Shown: piece by piece, positions 37,301 to 52,631 of the stretch | Layout of the letters: every line of letters starts with the position of its first letter | Numbering within the stretch: position 1 is the stretch's first letter | Source of the DNA: Tubiluchus corallicola | Taxonomy: Eukaryota; Priapulida; Priapulimorpha; Priapulimorphida; Tubiluchidae | Length of the DNA: 64,000 nucleotides | Direction: 5' to 3' | Assembly (NCBI GenBank): GCA_030141605.1 | Contig: JAQGDQ010000105.1 | Location: 1 to 64,000 of the forward strand | The notes under the pieces: model-generated | What the model saw: the letters and a program-made list of their open reading frames with translations, nothing else | Databases searched by the model: none | Told to the model about the DNA's origin: nothing | Translations under genes and position numbers: made by a program

Positions 37301-40186
37301 AATGGTTGGATCCGAGTATAGTCGCCAGTGGGCTGACGGGAGTAAAGATGATGTCAGAGTATCAGACACATTCTTTAATCCAACATTTTCAGAGGATACA
37401 ACTGAGACCATAGATCCAACACTGAAAGCCATGAGCATGTTCAAATCTTGGGGGACAGATAGGTACGTGTACACGACTGTACAGAGCACTTGATGACTGA
37501 ACCTGTCTAAGTTATTTGTACTGATCTCATAAATATCATTTTGTGACATCGCTTTAGTGAGTCGACAATTACCTGCCAAGCAATAAAAAATGATACACAG
37601 ATCAACTGATTATACGTTTATACATTTGACTGGATAGAGATCGTGATGCTCAAGGCTGCAGTGTCATCTGTCAAAACACTTGTATATATTACGTCTTCAA
37701 TTTTCATTACGTCTAAGAAGCATCCCACGCCATCGCTTTGTTTGGCATAAATAAACGACCCCTGGGTTACATATACATGCAGTTAGCAGTCATTTTCTTG
37801 CAAAAAACTGTGATTCATCCAGAAATCGTTCGCAAGCATTTCTGTCTGGCTTTCAGATTCATTGTCGAAGATTTGCGGAACCAATTATTTCGCGACTATG
37901 ACAAGCAACTTGGACAAGATCTTTCTGCCATCAATATTCAGCGAGGAAGAGAGCATGGTATGGCTTCCTATGTGGCTCACAGGTAAGCCCAAACATCTTT
38001 ATAAATGTGTGAAACACGTCCATAAAATTTCAAAACGATGACATAATTACGAGGAAGGCTGTTTTTATTTCTATTTGCAATAATTAAGTTGACTAATTAC
38101 TGCCATCGTATTTGAATAAATAATTAAACGGAAACTGGTATCTTTGCAGAGAATGGGCAGCTGAAAAGTGCGATATAAAGTTCACAGACGTTTCTAGTAT
38201 CAACGATTTGCCTAATATAAGCAAAGAGAACAAGGAACTGCTTATCCAGGTTTATGGGTAAATAAAGTGCACTGCCATTTGTTTTTTCTTTAATTTTTTC
38301 ACATTCTCATAAAATAGTTTTATGTTTAATTAAACTGCAGGCAAGACAGCGGAAATTTATTTACTGAGTTTAGTTATTTATTATTAGGCACAAAAAATTA
38401 CCAGGCACTAAAGTTATAAGACTCGTACATTTATGCACGTAAAAAGTGAACAGTAAATTTTACGTCTGTGTTCAAAGAAACTGTAACTTCTGCAAATCCT
38501 CGCAAAACTTTCTGCAGTAAATTTTCGGAAAAAATTAAATAGTAAAATAAATGTTTTAATAATAAAAATTGCCAACAACTTGAACATTTTTAAATCAGAA
38601 AAGTGTATTATGTGAATCAACATTTGTAAGCTACGCTGAAAATCGTTTGTTAACACTTACTTTTCATGCTAGCTCGTTTATTTTTAGTGACTGCCCAGAA
38701 TGTATCGATTTATTCCCTGGTGGACTGGCTGAATATCTGGTACCAGGTGCAAATCTTGGGCCAACTTTTTCTTGCATCATCGGAAGGCAATTCGAATCTA
38801 TAATACATGGAGATCGATATTGGTACCAGAATGCTTTTACACCGGGTAAGGAATTGCTAGAAGTAGTTTAATAGTCTATCAATGGTTATGGGCTATTTGC
38901 TATATTTAAATGTTATATGGTTATACAAGTCGGCCCGATAGGCAGGAAAGTTCTTATATCATCGTGTACATGATGTTGAGTAAGCAGATATAGACAAGTG
39001 GGTAGGCAGGCATGGTTCCTTTAAAACATGCTGCAGGTGTAGTGACTTACCGAATTTATTTTTCATGCTAATCATACAGTATGACATTGCACTTTTTGAC
39101 ACTTGCAAAAGAGTGCAATCTGACTGTTGTGCTTAAAATTGATCACGAACGAATAAAAAGCAAGTTGAAGCAAAACCTTGACAGATATAATGTTATTCTA
39201 AATAAAAATAAGCAAACTATTCCACTACGCATTTATTCTTTCTAATGATAGCACTTTCACTGGCAGAAAGTTCCTGCATTTGTGTAAATGGATTTGCTGT
39301 TTTACATAAAATACAGCGAGTGAAAATTTGACTGCAGACTATATTGAGTTTCCGCGGGATTCATTAATTTTGCATCGTTGGGTGACTGCCTGACTTTTCG
39401 TAGTTTGTTTATTTACTTGTTTGTTCGATTTTTTTTTCATTGTCCATCCATTCGAATTGTTTTGTCAGTTGTTTGTTTATTAGTTCAGTGGCAGGCGATC
39501 TTGTTTGTTTTGTTGGTCGGGCATATGTCGTTTGATTTAGTTGGTGGTGTATTTTTGTTTTAATTACTGGTTCATTCGATTGATTGTGGCGCATTTAACT
39601 CTTCTTATTCAATCTTTCATTCTTCCTAGCTATCTGCGCAGGAGAGTGCTTCACTTGTTTTTTATTAGAACCAAAAATTGAAGTAAGATAAGTTGCGAAA
39701 TTGCGTTTAACGGCTAATTGCAATCTTTTTCTTTAACCCATTGCGTGAATACTAAATTGCTGAAACTTTGAAATATTCAAAGATGTTCTTCCTGTACATC
39801 ATGGATGCTTTAACGGACCAAGTTAACGTAAAACAGGCCTGTACCTGTCACTGTTCGTGAGATAATAACAGATGGGTTATTGCCTTTTATATCAAAACTG
39901 GCAGCCTACTATTAGAAACAAAAATGGCGAGAACTGTGAATGTTGATCGAATAATTTTGTACTGATATAAAATGTTTTCACGGTATTAATTTTTCTAGCA
40001 CAAATAGCTGAAATTCAGAAGGTAACGTTGGCGGGTGTTATATGTGAAAACACGGACATCACGGAAATTCAACCATCGGCATTCCATGTTGTGAAGCCAA
40101 GGAATGGCAATGGTGGAAAAGAGAGATACTTGAAACCCTGTTCCGAGATTGAATCACCTAATATTTCTGTGTTTTTGGACGCATAA
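28302..40186 (+). CDS. Peroxidase gene B: secreted animal haem peroxidase, 16 exons
   Basis: Exons: 28302-28315, 29792-29943, 31024-31147, 31763-31855, 32028-32125, 32362-32550, 33165-33314, 33562-33663, 34279-34389, 36327-36487, 36801-36943, 37289-37462, 37857-37982, 38150-38257, 38688-38845, 39999-40186. In-phase GT-AG splicing gives 696 aa. For exon 6 I chose donor GTACGT at 32551 over GTCGTA because it matches gene A codon for codon. A signal peptide covers about residues 1-22 and is followed by a basic, Glu-rich propeptide. Catalytic residues match gene A: Gln207, Asp210, His211, Asp212, Ca loop 283-289, Arg348, Glu351, Gln352; the proximal His is 449 because exon 11 is 6 nt shorter. Exon 13 differs from gene A at 3 of 42 residues. 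The C-terminal tail diverges and lacks the two extra Cys of gene A. It is intact and should be an active, secreted H2O2-dependent peroxidase; its substrate is unknown. Confidence 0.93.
28809..29125. mobile_element. MITE with TGGC...GCCA ends and TAA target duplication
   Basis: Termini TGGCACATTCAGACGTAGAG and the inverse of TGGCGCGTTCAGATGTAGAG, each flanked by TAA (28806-28808 and 29126-29128). The arms are long inverted repeats. Internally there are about 68-bp tandem units with GGCAACTTCTCTC and CAACGTGTGAACG. The 3-bp TAA flank and lack of coding capacity fit a PIF/Harbinger-type MITE; the superfamily is an inference. It sits in intron 1 of gene B. Confidence 0.82.
31358..31420 (+). repeat. 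Weak tRNA-like SINE head
   Basis: GAGCTCAACGGGCT (A-box-like) and GAATTCGAGTCCC (B-box-like) are spaced as in a tRNA, without a clean cloverleaf. It lies in intron 3 of gene B. Confidence 0.28.
32729..32810 (+). mobile_element. hAT-like transposon terminus (truncated)
   Basis: CAGGGCCGGTGCTACCATTG followed by GGCAGCCGCTTAGGGCG resembles the widespread CAGGGCCGG-type ends of hAT-family non-autonomous elements. I cannot find the opposite inverted end, so only one terminus is preserved in intron 6 of gene B. Confidence 0.5.
35075..35690 (-). mobile_element. Decayed LINE 3' end (RT C-terminus and zinc-finger-like tail)
   Basis: The minus-strand frame contains ISILLYGCKTWTL (the LYGCETW block), then KFHHQILFSILVTGKRP, matching the IP..LLY..L..GKR block of LINE ORF2 C-termini. 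Further down, in a shifted frame, RIVFLRHQRRHHRE resembles the terminal RIGL.SHQRRH zinc-finger tail. Frameshifts and stops show it is dead. It lies in intron 9 of gene B. Confidence 0.75.
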
Positions 40187-40222
40187 TAATTACCAGTAAA
40201 TTTGAGTATTCATTCAGAGTTT

Positions 40223-40228
40223 AATAAA
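40223..40228 (+). terminator. Candidate polyadenylation signal of gene B
   Basis: AATAAA 37 nt after the gene B stop codon, in the expected position for a short 3' UTR. Confidence 0.6.
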
Positions 40229-43200
40229 AATTTGATGGAACATTTTTTAGATACGTTTTAACAAACGCTATCAATATCTCCACCTTTTCATATTGTAGTA
40301 ACGATTCTTTATATTAAAGTAAATAACATGCCACATGTACCACTCTGTTCGTTTGTATGATTTTTTTTGTAACTTCTGTTTGTTCTTTCAAGCCACTTTG
40401 CTACGATAAAAGCAAACTTGTTCTTTGATAGCAGTCTTCTGTAATGTGTGCAAAGCGAGGTGCAGAAATAGGGGCATCATAGTTTATAAGTAATTATAAC
40501 TAATACAAATGACATTCTTTGTACATTAACGTTCATAACGGACTCGGCTTCAACTCGGCCATTAATGGCAGAATCGGGGAGGTAAATAAAAGACATCGGG
40601 ACCCAAATATTCGCAATGCCCAGAAAACTAATTTTATTGTTATATTAAGGGGAAGGTCTAAAAATATGTTTGCAACTTTGCGCAGTGTTGCCATGTAGTT
40701 TAGTTTAAAACACCAAAACACTGAGTGTAGTGACATGACACCGGACTCTGAACGAGCGTCTATTATAGGTGAAAGCCACCGTCCCGTAATGGTGGCGCCA
40801 TCTGTTAACAAAGATACCCGTTTCAGCCTGATAAGTGAAAGAACATAAAATTGAAAATTGAACAATGATCAGACGGCTTTCCGTCCGTCTGCTCATTCCG
40901 TCCCTGGCTTCCAGGACAATGTTAACGCGAGCCCCTATCAGACACCAGTCGCAGGCAGCACCACATAATAATACTTCTTACTTCTATTCATACCCCACTT
41001 GTTAATATATGTGAGGAAACTAGCGCGGAAACGAAACTAGCATAAACTATTGTAAAATGACAATACATACAAACAGCGTATATCGTAGACGTCCGCTTAG
41101 GAAATATGTAAATTACCAAATGGTTTAGTTGCGAAGCGTCCACTTGCCCCTCTCCAATTACGAAGCGTCCTGTCCATTCACCAGACGGCAGAATTACTAA
41201 ATGTCTATATAACAGTAACTCCGTTAACGATGTGTTCACATTATCAAGCCTTCGATTATCAAGTAGACAATCAACCATTTTAGTTTTCAGTCACCCCCCC
41301 CCCCATGTAATCACACAATAATCTCGCCTTACTCGTCTTCATCGACTTCAGAATTGATACAGGCAAGCAGAGAAGTGAGACATCTTATAATTTCCAGGAG
41401 CAAGTTAGCGACTTTATTGGGATAAAGAATCAATCAATAGTATTATAAAATCTATTTGGTATAGTCACCTGTAACACCTAAAAAACTCACCTAATTCCTA
41501 GCAAGCTAGTAGAAATGGAAACACGATAAAACGATAAAATAATTTAATTATTAGATATCTAAAGCTGCATTTGACATACATGTATTTTAACCCGAATTTC
41601 CTTTTTATTATTTGATTTGATTTTTTTTATTTTTTAATTAATTTCGTTGCAACTTGATTATTGTACGTTTTTGTCTCCCAGTCCCTGGACGAGATTGCAA
41701 TAAACTTTAATTAAGGCTCTTTTGCGTAGCATGTCTTGAACATTTGCGTGTATTATTTTATTGTATCGTCTTTATTTGATTCAAATAAAGAGTGTTTTTA
41801 AATTGCTTATTTTACTCAGCATCGGGGATTGTAACTCGGTTCAGAAAATGTTTGTTCCTTGCTTTACCATTCTTTTTCTAGTGCTACCTTTTCCCGAAAC
41901 AGTCGCTCACCGCAGTTCACCAGGTTCGAAAGTGTTCTGAATAGAAGGAAGTTCTAACTTAATGATAATATCTTGCATTCGCTCAGAATTATCAGTCCCG
42001 AGGGCAACTTTACCTATTCTGCCAAACTATCACTCATCCTACTCGTCCTGAAAGAAATTGAAGTTGTTATCCAACAAAGGAAGACATTAATACAACACCG
42101 AGCTTTTATGTTATCTCATGTGTAACCAGGAAAGAACGCGGTTAACCTTGGAAAATAAAATCCCGTTAAAACCAGCTGCCATTCGCTTTCTGGCATTTCA
42201 AACACACGGCTGGCGCCAGTAATTTTCTGCGGGTAACCAAGTGCTCTTATTAAGCAATTTATTCTTTAAAAGTTTTTCGGTCATTTTGAGGAAATTCTTT
42301 TTTATATTCACTATAAAGAAAATGATGTTATAGGTAGATTGCATATGTACTTATTTTGTGTGCGTTTATTGCCAATGCACCTTTTTTCATCTTTTTATCA
42401 TTCTTGCGTTCTTTGTAATTTATTTGAGCCAGCACTACAAGCAGTAATGGAAAAAACGTTAGTGGCTCAACTAACCCCCCCCATGACCTCACTAAATTAA
42501 ATTAATGTAATGCACTAAAAGCACAAAAAGCTTTTTCAACAGAAGTTAAATACTATCTATTGTCTACATAAAATAGTACATCAGTAAAAACTAAAATGCG
42601 AAATAGGTAAAAAGATGTTTAATTTCAAAAACGGTAGTTAACCATTTCATGCTAAAAGTTTTGTATATTTTGTTTTGGACGATGTATATGTATCCGAACT
42701 TGGATGCCACATTTCTGTTAGTTCAGTATTTCACTCAGAGGAGTGCCCATGATAATAAACTAGTTTCTGGTCCCGCCACAACCATCTAGGCTCCGTGTTC
42801 ATTGTGTTCATTTTGAGCTCTCGATTTAACAGGTTTGCTAATTTTCTACGTTTATAGGCTTTTCCAGCTAACTTAATTTCTCTTGACCATCTTGATTACC
42901 TCATATAAACTGCATAGCATACTTCTGCATAATAATTCTATACAAACCTCAGTAATGACTGAAATAAAAGAACAATATCAGTGCATAAATTAATCAATTT
43001 TGACTGGTTTTACATTAAGATGGTATAATTTTATATACCAAACCCATACGATATTATGTACATATAAAAGCACGTTTCTCAACACAATAGCACCTGCATT
43101 TAAGCAGACTTTTTATGAAAAGGAATTTTCTTTGAGTATTATCCAACTAAATGAATAAAAATTCCGACATAATAACAGCAAACTATGGATGGGTTATTTT

Positions 43201-45039
43201 TCGACAGGTATACGCCCATGAGAACCTGCGTTATTATTGATGCATGGATCATATAAATGTTTACATAACTTTTGTGTTCCCGATTTAATAGTGGGTGATC
43301 CTGTAAATCTTTCTCGCCCTCTGTACATACAGGTTTTTGAAATGTGAGGTAATGCACGAAGCGTGAGATGAGTTTAATACGTTATTTTGAAGGTCGTTTT
43401 GCGACGATTATGCATGCATTATGTGATGCCATATTATAATCTTATCACATTCCGTTATTTCGATCCGATTTTGCGTCAGTCTGGTTACACAGAGGGATGG
43501 GTAGTTTAAATGTCTTTAAGGTTTTTAAACCAAGGTTCACGCAATTTGTGCCACAAGATTATTCGTGACAGTGAATGAAAATTCGCTGATTTGCCCCTGT
43601 CGAGAAACCCTAAGCAATATGACACTTAATCTCATATTGTTTTAAGCACAATCAAGAAGCTTTACAAAAAGAAGGGTTCAACTCTGCAGAGTTATGTTGT
43701 ATGTTAAATTATTTATCGCTGGTTTTACTAAATGTGGCAATTATTTCTATCTCATCTTGAAGCTAGATTACTAATTAATGGGGAATGAATCATTTTAATT
43801 TTAATTGATTTTAATTTTAATTTTTAATTTTGATTTTTAATCTTAATTAGTTATTTAACTTATTTTCATTTTTTGAAATCAAACGTGGATAAAAGAAAAA
43901 AAATGTGAAAAAGTTGAACTCGCGCTATGTCTTGATTTGCTACAGATAAGGCAGGAATATTTGTTACACTATATACTACAGAACGATTGCAATGTGATAC
44001 GGCATGGTACGATGCAACATTATGATACCGACATATAAGAAAAGTTACAGCATTCTTTTAACACACATTATTCTTCACATTTCTGCTAATTTTGATTAAC
44101 GAGCCCTATTGCCCTAACGTTAGTTAAAATGGGTGTCAGACATGCCGGGCTACGGGTTAATCACGAGCGTGTCTAAAATCATGTCTCTAGCTAATGTACT
44201 CAGACATGTAAACGCATCTGTCTCATGACAAGACTTTTTAAAACGAGTCTAATGGTATGATTAATGAGGCCGACAATATGTTTGAGTTCAATTTCCTTTT
44301 TATCTCAGAACTGTGATTGTCAGAGAAAAATGTCATTTGGGAGCCCATTAGTTCGTTTACTGATTTTGTTGACTAACTACTAGTTTAGTTAATACTTTCT
44401 TTTTTGTTTTAGAGTTGTGAGTGGATCGACCTATATTGCGCCGTATTTGTCGATATACAGCGATCATCAAACAATTTGGTATTTCAACCACTTTCAACCA
44501 GATGCGTATCCAAGGCGCTCTTGTTAATTATAATAGAAATATGTAATACAGTTTGACCCTAAGGGAATTCGACACTTGTTTGCCTTGTAAGGATTTTGGT
44601 ATTTGCGGGAGCGATTCTTTGCCTTCAGTTATAAACTCGTCACTATTGTTGTTATGCAGGACATGTTTAACATGCATTCCGCATAATTATATGCATACCT
44701 GCCAACCTGTAAGTTACGAATGTCGGCACTTCTTTTCCCGAACAATTTGTTCCACAGAAAGGATTTTTCATCTGTGATCTGTCCCTGGAAAGGCTAATAA
44801 CCTTGTTGAAAAGCTTGTTATACTTGGAGGTATGAACTCGGTCAAGTATCTTCGGAGGAAAACACCTGCAGTAAGAATTGAGGAAGGCGAGGAGCTGAAG
44901 GAAAAGTAGAAATATCCGGTATTTGAAATGAATTGTGTGACATAGAGTAACGCATCAAATTATCAGTCTAACGCAATCATCAAGTATTTTCGGTATTTTA
45001 ACGTCTACTTAATGTTCATTTTCTCATTTTAGGGACAAG
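40229..45039. other. Gene-poor region with simple repeats
   Basis: No peroxidase-like or other recognisable exon was found. There is a poly-C run at about 41293-41303, a CCCCCC run near 42475, and a TTTTAAT-rich low-complexity stretch at about 43790-43855. ORFs such as 40533-40865 and 44553-44777 have no domain. Confidence 0.5.
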
Positions 45040-45133
45040 GAGCTAAGTGGTTATTGTGTATGCTAAGGTTGCAAAGTTAAGCAATACCGAACCTTGTAGT
45101 AAATGAATGATTGACCACTGGGAAAACTGCTTC
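45040..45133 (+). repeat. 5S-rRNA-like sequence, probably a SINE3-type relic or 5S pseudogene
   Basis: The stretch GCAAAGTTAAGCAATACCGA, then ACCTTGTAGTAAATGAATGA, then TTGACCACTGGGAAAACTGC follows the order and spacing of the 5S internal control region and 3' part (AAGCTAAGCA...GGTTAGTACTTGGATGGG...GACC.CCTGGGAA). It is too diverged to be a working 5S gene. Confidence 0.5.
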
Positions 45134-47982
<2,849 letters not shown>

Positions 47983-48602
47983 CTTTTTCTGTCTTTTTTC
48001 TTTTTCTATGTTACCGACTCTCTTTCTCTCCACACTTTCTTCCATACCTTTCTTTGAAAAATACTAGGTTAAATTCCGATGCACGACTTTCTTGATGCTT
48101 AACACGATTTTCTTCTCGGTGTTTTTAATTCTTTGCTTTCTGAAGTTGGACGTCATTCACATGAATTGGATCAAGTTTGTACGAAAACCCATTGTGTAAA
48201 ATTCAAGAGCATTTAAGCACAATGAAATCGGTCACTTTCTATCACGTATCTCACTTTCCTATCACCAAGCCTCTGGATGCACTACGCTGCTTTGAAATTT
48301 TCTGATTGCGTTATCTTTGCATTTTATGCTCGATTTTTTTATGAAGTGAGAAGGCCGTACTAATTAGGCCATGTCACTTCATTTGACTGTTCGAAATTTG
48401 AACAGCTAGTGGAAACCAACTCCAACTGAAAAGGCTAACCAAAAAAGTCGACCAAATGCCGATAAGGACTTGAATGTAACTTGGAATAATGTGTTGTAAT
48501 ATTGCACTCAGTTTCGCCTTGCCTTTTAAATGATTAACTTTCCGATATATTTTATGCATAGTGACAGTAGATTTCAAACAAGTCCCGCTTACGGGTATAC
48601 CG

Positions 48603-48896
48603 GATAACATTTATTAGTAGCACTGTGTTATTAATATAGTATAATATAATATAATATAATATAATATAATGTAATGTAATGTGATGTGATGTGATGTGAT
48701 GTGATGTGACGTGACGTGACGTGACGTGACGTGACGTGACGTGACGTGACGTGACGTGACGTAACGTAACGTAACGTAACGTAACGTAACGTAACACAAC
48801 ACAACACAACACAACACAACACAACACAACACAATACAATACAATACAATACAATATAATATAATTAATAACGCAGTGTCACTAATAAATGTTATC
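48603..48896. mobile_element. 33-bp inverted repeats enclosing a pentamer array
   Basis: The left arm 48603-48635 and right arm 48864-48896 are reverse complements at 30 of 33 positions (both start GATAACATTTATTAGT when read inward). They enclose the 225-bp pentamer array almost exactly. This could be a small non-autonomous transposon whose interior became a satellite, or a foldback formed with the array. No clear target duplication is visible. Confidence 0.75.
48641..48865. repeat. 45-unit graded pentamer array
   Basis: In strict 5-bp register without an indel: ATAAT x6, GTAAT x2, GTGAT x5, GTGAC x11, GTAAC x7, ACAAC x7, ACAAT x5, ATAAT x2. Every change between neighbouring blocks is a transition, and the series returns to its first unit. 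The translated ORFs across it are artefacts. Confidence 0.97.
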
Positions 48897-51800
48897 AGTA
48901 CTAATACTGGAGCAGCTGACTGGATGACCACTTGGTCTTTCACTGCCTCTTCTTCACGATATTGTTTTTAAAATAACTGTTGCATGTTTTATAATGTGTG
49001 TCAAGACGAAATAAAAGATTATGATTATGGTTACGCAGACCTTTGGGTTCAGTTGGTGCTTTTTTGTTCGCCAGTCACTCTACTCTGATCGGCCTGGTCA
49101 GCGGTCAACCCCTGTCGCTTAATATTTTGCACTACTATGTTTGAAGGATAATATTAATGCAGTCCGCAGCACGTACACGACTATTTTATAGCCCAGAAAC
49201 AGTTTTTTTATTACTTTGGGCGTGGTAGCTACGCGTCTAATAATTTTATACCATACAACCGTATATAAGGGCAATTTACCTAAAATTTATTTTAGCACTT
49301 TGTCAATTGTAGTCTATAAACTTGGTTATACTAATATGGAGAATCAAAACGTACCTAGAGATCTATAAACTACAATCTTCCAGCGAATACGATATTTGTC
49401 ATTTCTGGAATTTTCTACGAGCGTTAACTTTAGCGGCATAGCGAGGTGTGATTGATGACGTCATTAATTTATTTGGATAATTATTACAATATTGATCAAT
49501 CATCATTGATGTCTTAACAGATACTCCAGGGAGAAATGATAGAAACAATAATTCGTTTGAAATTTTTATATATTTAATATTATAAAAGAACTGCTGTGCG
49601 TTTTGAGAAACTTTTCTCGGGTTCTAACTAAAGGACTTTTATATAATGCTTTTAATCACTTAGTGGCATGCTACTAGTGGGCTTAGTAGCCTATGATAAT
49701 GTAATTTAAAAAACAGTAATGTGATAATTGCTTCTTCCGCGACTTGCATGCGCGAACGATGCACTGCAGTTTTTTAAAACCGCATAATTAAGCAAGTGCG
49801 TGAAATAGTAATATAACAATTTCCATTTAAAACCACTACAATAAAATATAATTGTTGAATTATTTACCCTAGGATCTAGAATATATCCGTTATCCTTATG
49901 GTGCCACGGTTTTATAAACAACTTGCAATTTCGTTGAAATTATTGCTTTTATTGGTTAATGATAATAACTCAGGAATTTCGGCCACATAAATTATTTTCA
50001 CCTGTGGCCTTTCACCTGTGCAATAATAGATTATTCTTTGATAGTGGCACGAGAGCCCTCAATAACACGGTTTAATAAATACTTAATAGTCAAAGAGTTT
50101 AAGAGCACTGCGTTTCAGTCCAGTCGATGCAGAGCTAAATATATGGCTTTAAAACTAATTTAGAGTGACAGTTTAGCCCATTTTATTGACACAGACTTTC
50201 ATAATAAGATCTAAAACGTTTTAAGTAAATTACTTAACCAAAGGTCTAATTATAGTTAATTGATAAACAACCACCCACATGCTTACAACGCCATAAAAAA
50301 GTAATGTCTGAGACAAATTCAAGTTGTGTCATAAAACAGCCATAGCTCATATAACTCAATGATAAAACATAAATAAGATTTAGCAAATGTGTTGTTGTAA
50401 AATAATTGTCTGTTGAAGGTTGCAATGAAAGAAATATGCCATTTGTTGCATCGTAAATTGTGGTGAAACTACTCAAAAAATGACTTTTTCCAAGCCAGCC
50501 TGCAGATATGAATCTTCGCTGCGTTTATATACAAAATTATGAATTTACAATAACGATTTTCATGCATAATTAAAAAGTTGAATATATTAGACATCAGAAC
50601 GTCTGTCAAGACAGCATGTTTTGGTAGATTATTTTCTTGGTAGAATGCTAATCGAAATTTCGTTACTTAATAGACTGTGTAAAATATTACGCCGTGAAAT
50701 AGAAAAATAGTGAAAGTGAAATAAAAAAATAATCAGTGAAAAAATAGAAAAAATATTTATATAACCGAAACATTCTACACAAAATTGTTTTTATAGAGGG
50801 AGTAAGCGAGTTCACGCCTTGAAGGGATGATACAAAGACTGTTTTATATTAACAGTCCTTCAATAAGTACATCCTTCCAGAAGAAGTAGAAAAGAGTGAA
50901 TTTTATGGTGAACGCCCCAACCCTTAAAAACTGTTAAACAAACATATAAATACAATACAGGGGTCAGTTTTTAGGTATTGATATCTCAGAGATGACACCC
51001 AAGGCATTACTTGGCATTGATCATTTTGTATCTAGATTTCTTAACAACATAACTGAATGATAACATGAACTGAGCATTTAAAGAATATTAAGCCTATCTA
51101 CTAAGTTACCATCTACTGAAAACGGCAACAATTTTAATACATACATTCACGATTGATTGCGAGAGTATATAGGCTGATGTAACACGAGCATGCCCGCGCT
51201 CATATGTGAACAGACTCTCGCGTAAAAACATGAGATGAGGTTCTTGTGTTATTTTACTAATAACATTTTGTTTATTGTTTAGAAAGTTATCTTACATACT
51301 TATAAAATTATACGCATGATGTCGTTAAATGTAAACACAGTTTTTGGGTTGTTTTGAACGCATTTTTTAAAAAGTGAAATTTAGAAACTCTTCCTTTTAT
51401 TATTTATACAACTGAACTATACTGAGTCTCTAATATCCGCGAGAACCTGGTTTTAAAGTACATGAGCTGTTAAAAATCTATAAACGAAATGAGAGAAAAG
51501 AAATTGATACAATGTGGAGACATTTAGAACATACAACCAAGAAAATAACCCAAGATTAAGGGACATTATTAAAGCTGCTTATTGTACGTAGCATGTACTT
51601 CGGAGTAACATATATACATTATCATACAATTCTATAGCAACAGTTATTTTTCTCCTTTCTCACTTATACTGTACGGATAGTTTAACAGCAGCACTTAAAT
51701 TTTAATAAAGTATGATCAAATTTTCGAAGACCTCCTTTAATTTATACCAAAATACGTGAAACAATAAAATTGGTAATTTTAAATCGCAATTGTTAAATAG

Positions 51801-52300
51801 TTTTAAAGAAAAATAGAGCATAACGAGAATGTTTAAGGTCTACTTGTTTTGCTAATATCATAATGAATAAAATGTAAAAATCACTTTTCTGCATAAAGGT
51901 TATTTCAACGTACGTTATTAATTTTAATTTCACACTCACAAGCTTGTCAATTATTGGCTGCTTCCCTCGCTAATTGTTAACTTTGGTTTGACCCAGCGTG
52001 GTGAGACGTTGTGACAGTTTAACAAAAAAAATTATACGCTGAATGACATCGAGCACGACCCAACATTCCACGGAGTATTATCTCATTATTAGGTGAAGAG
52101 AAAGTTGGCTACAACATGATCAAGGTCGAATATTTCAACTACGACAAGATAATTTAAATAAGTTTTTCTTCCAAAAACTCCCTTGCCTTTGTCTACAATA
52201 AACAAAGAAGTTTCATTAATAGCTGTCCACTCTTTCAGTCTTGTATTTTTGCGTACGTCACGATTCACTCGTTGTACAGAATATAGATTTCTGTCAAGTA
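48897..52300. other. No recognised gene
   Basis: AT-rich sequence without long frames, repeats or RNA signatures that I can support. Confidence 0.5.
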
Positions 52301-52319
52301 AGATTTTCGTGTGTGTGAA

Positions 52320-52631
52320 TCTGTAAGTGCGTAAGCTAGCAAGCAAGTAAACAAGTAGCATATAGGATAGTAAGTGGATATATAGGTAGGTAGGTAGGCA
52401 TGTATGTAAGTAGGTAGTTAGGCAGACAAGCTTTAGGTGAATATAAGTAAACAACAGAGTCAGTGTCAAATTAAGTTAATAAGAAAGAAACTTCTATCCA
52501 CTCTGTAATGCTACCTAGCACTTAAAGGAACTGCTTACTTACCTTTCTAACCACCTGCTTACTTACACATCTATGTACCTACTTACATATCTACCTACCT
52601 AGCTACTTACTTACTTACTTACTTACTTAGC
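52320..52631. repeat. Imperfect inverted pair of GTAG/CTTA simple repeats
   Basis: The 52320-52440 stretch is rich in TAGG, GTAAG and TATGTAAGTAGGTA. The 52534-52631 stretch is rich in the complement (CTTAC, TACCTACTTACATA, CTACC). Together they would form an imperfect hairpin with a loop of about 95 bp. Confidence 0.7.

Noticed and set aside
48552-48943. Three overlapping minus-strand ORFs rich in Val, Leu, Cys then Arg, His, Ser
   Set aside because: They are frame readings of the pentamer array; no protein is implied.
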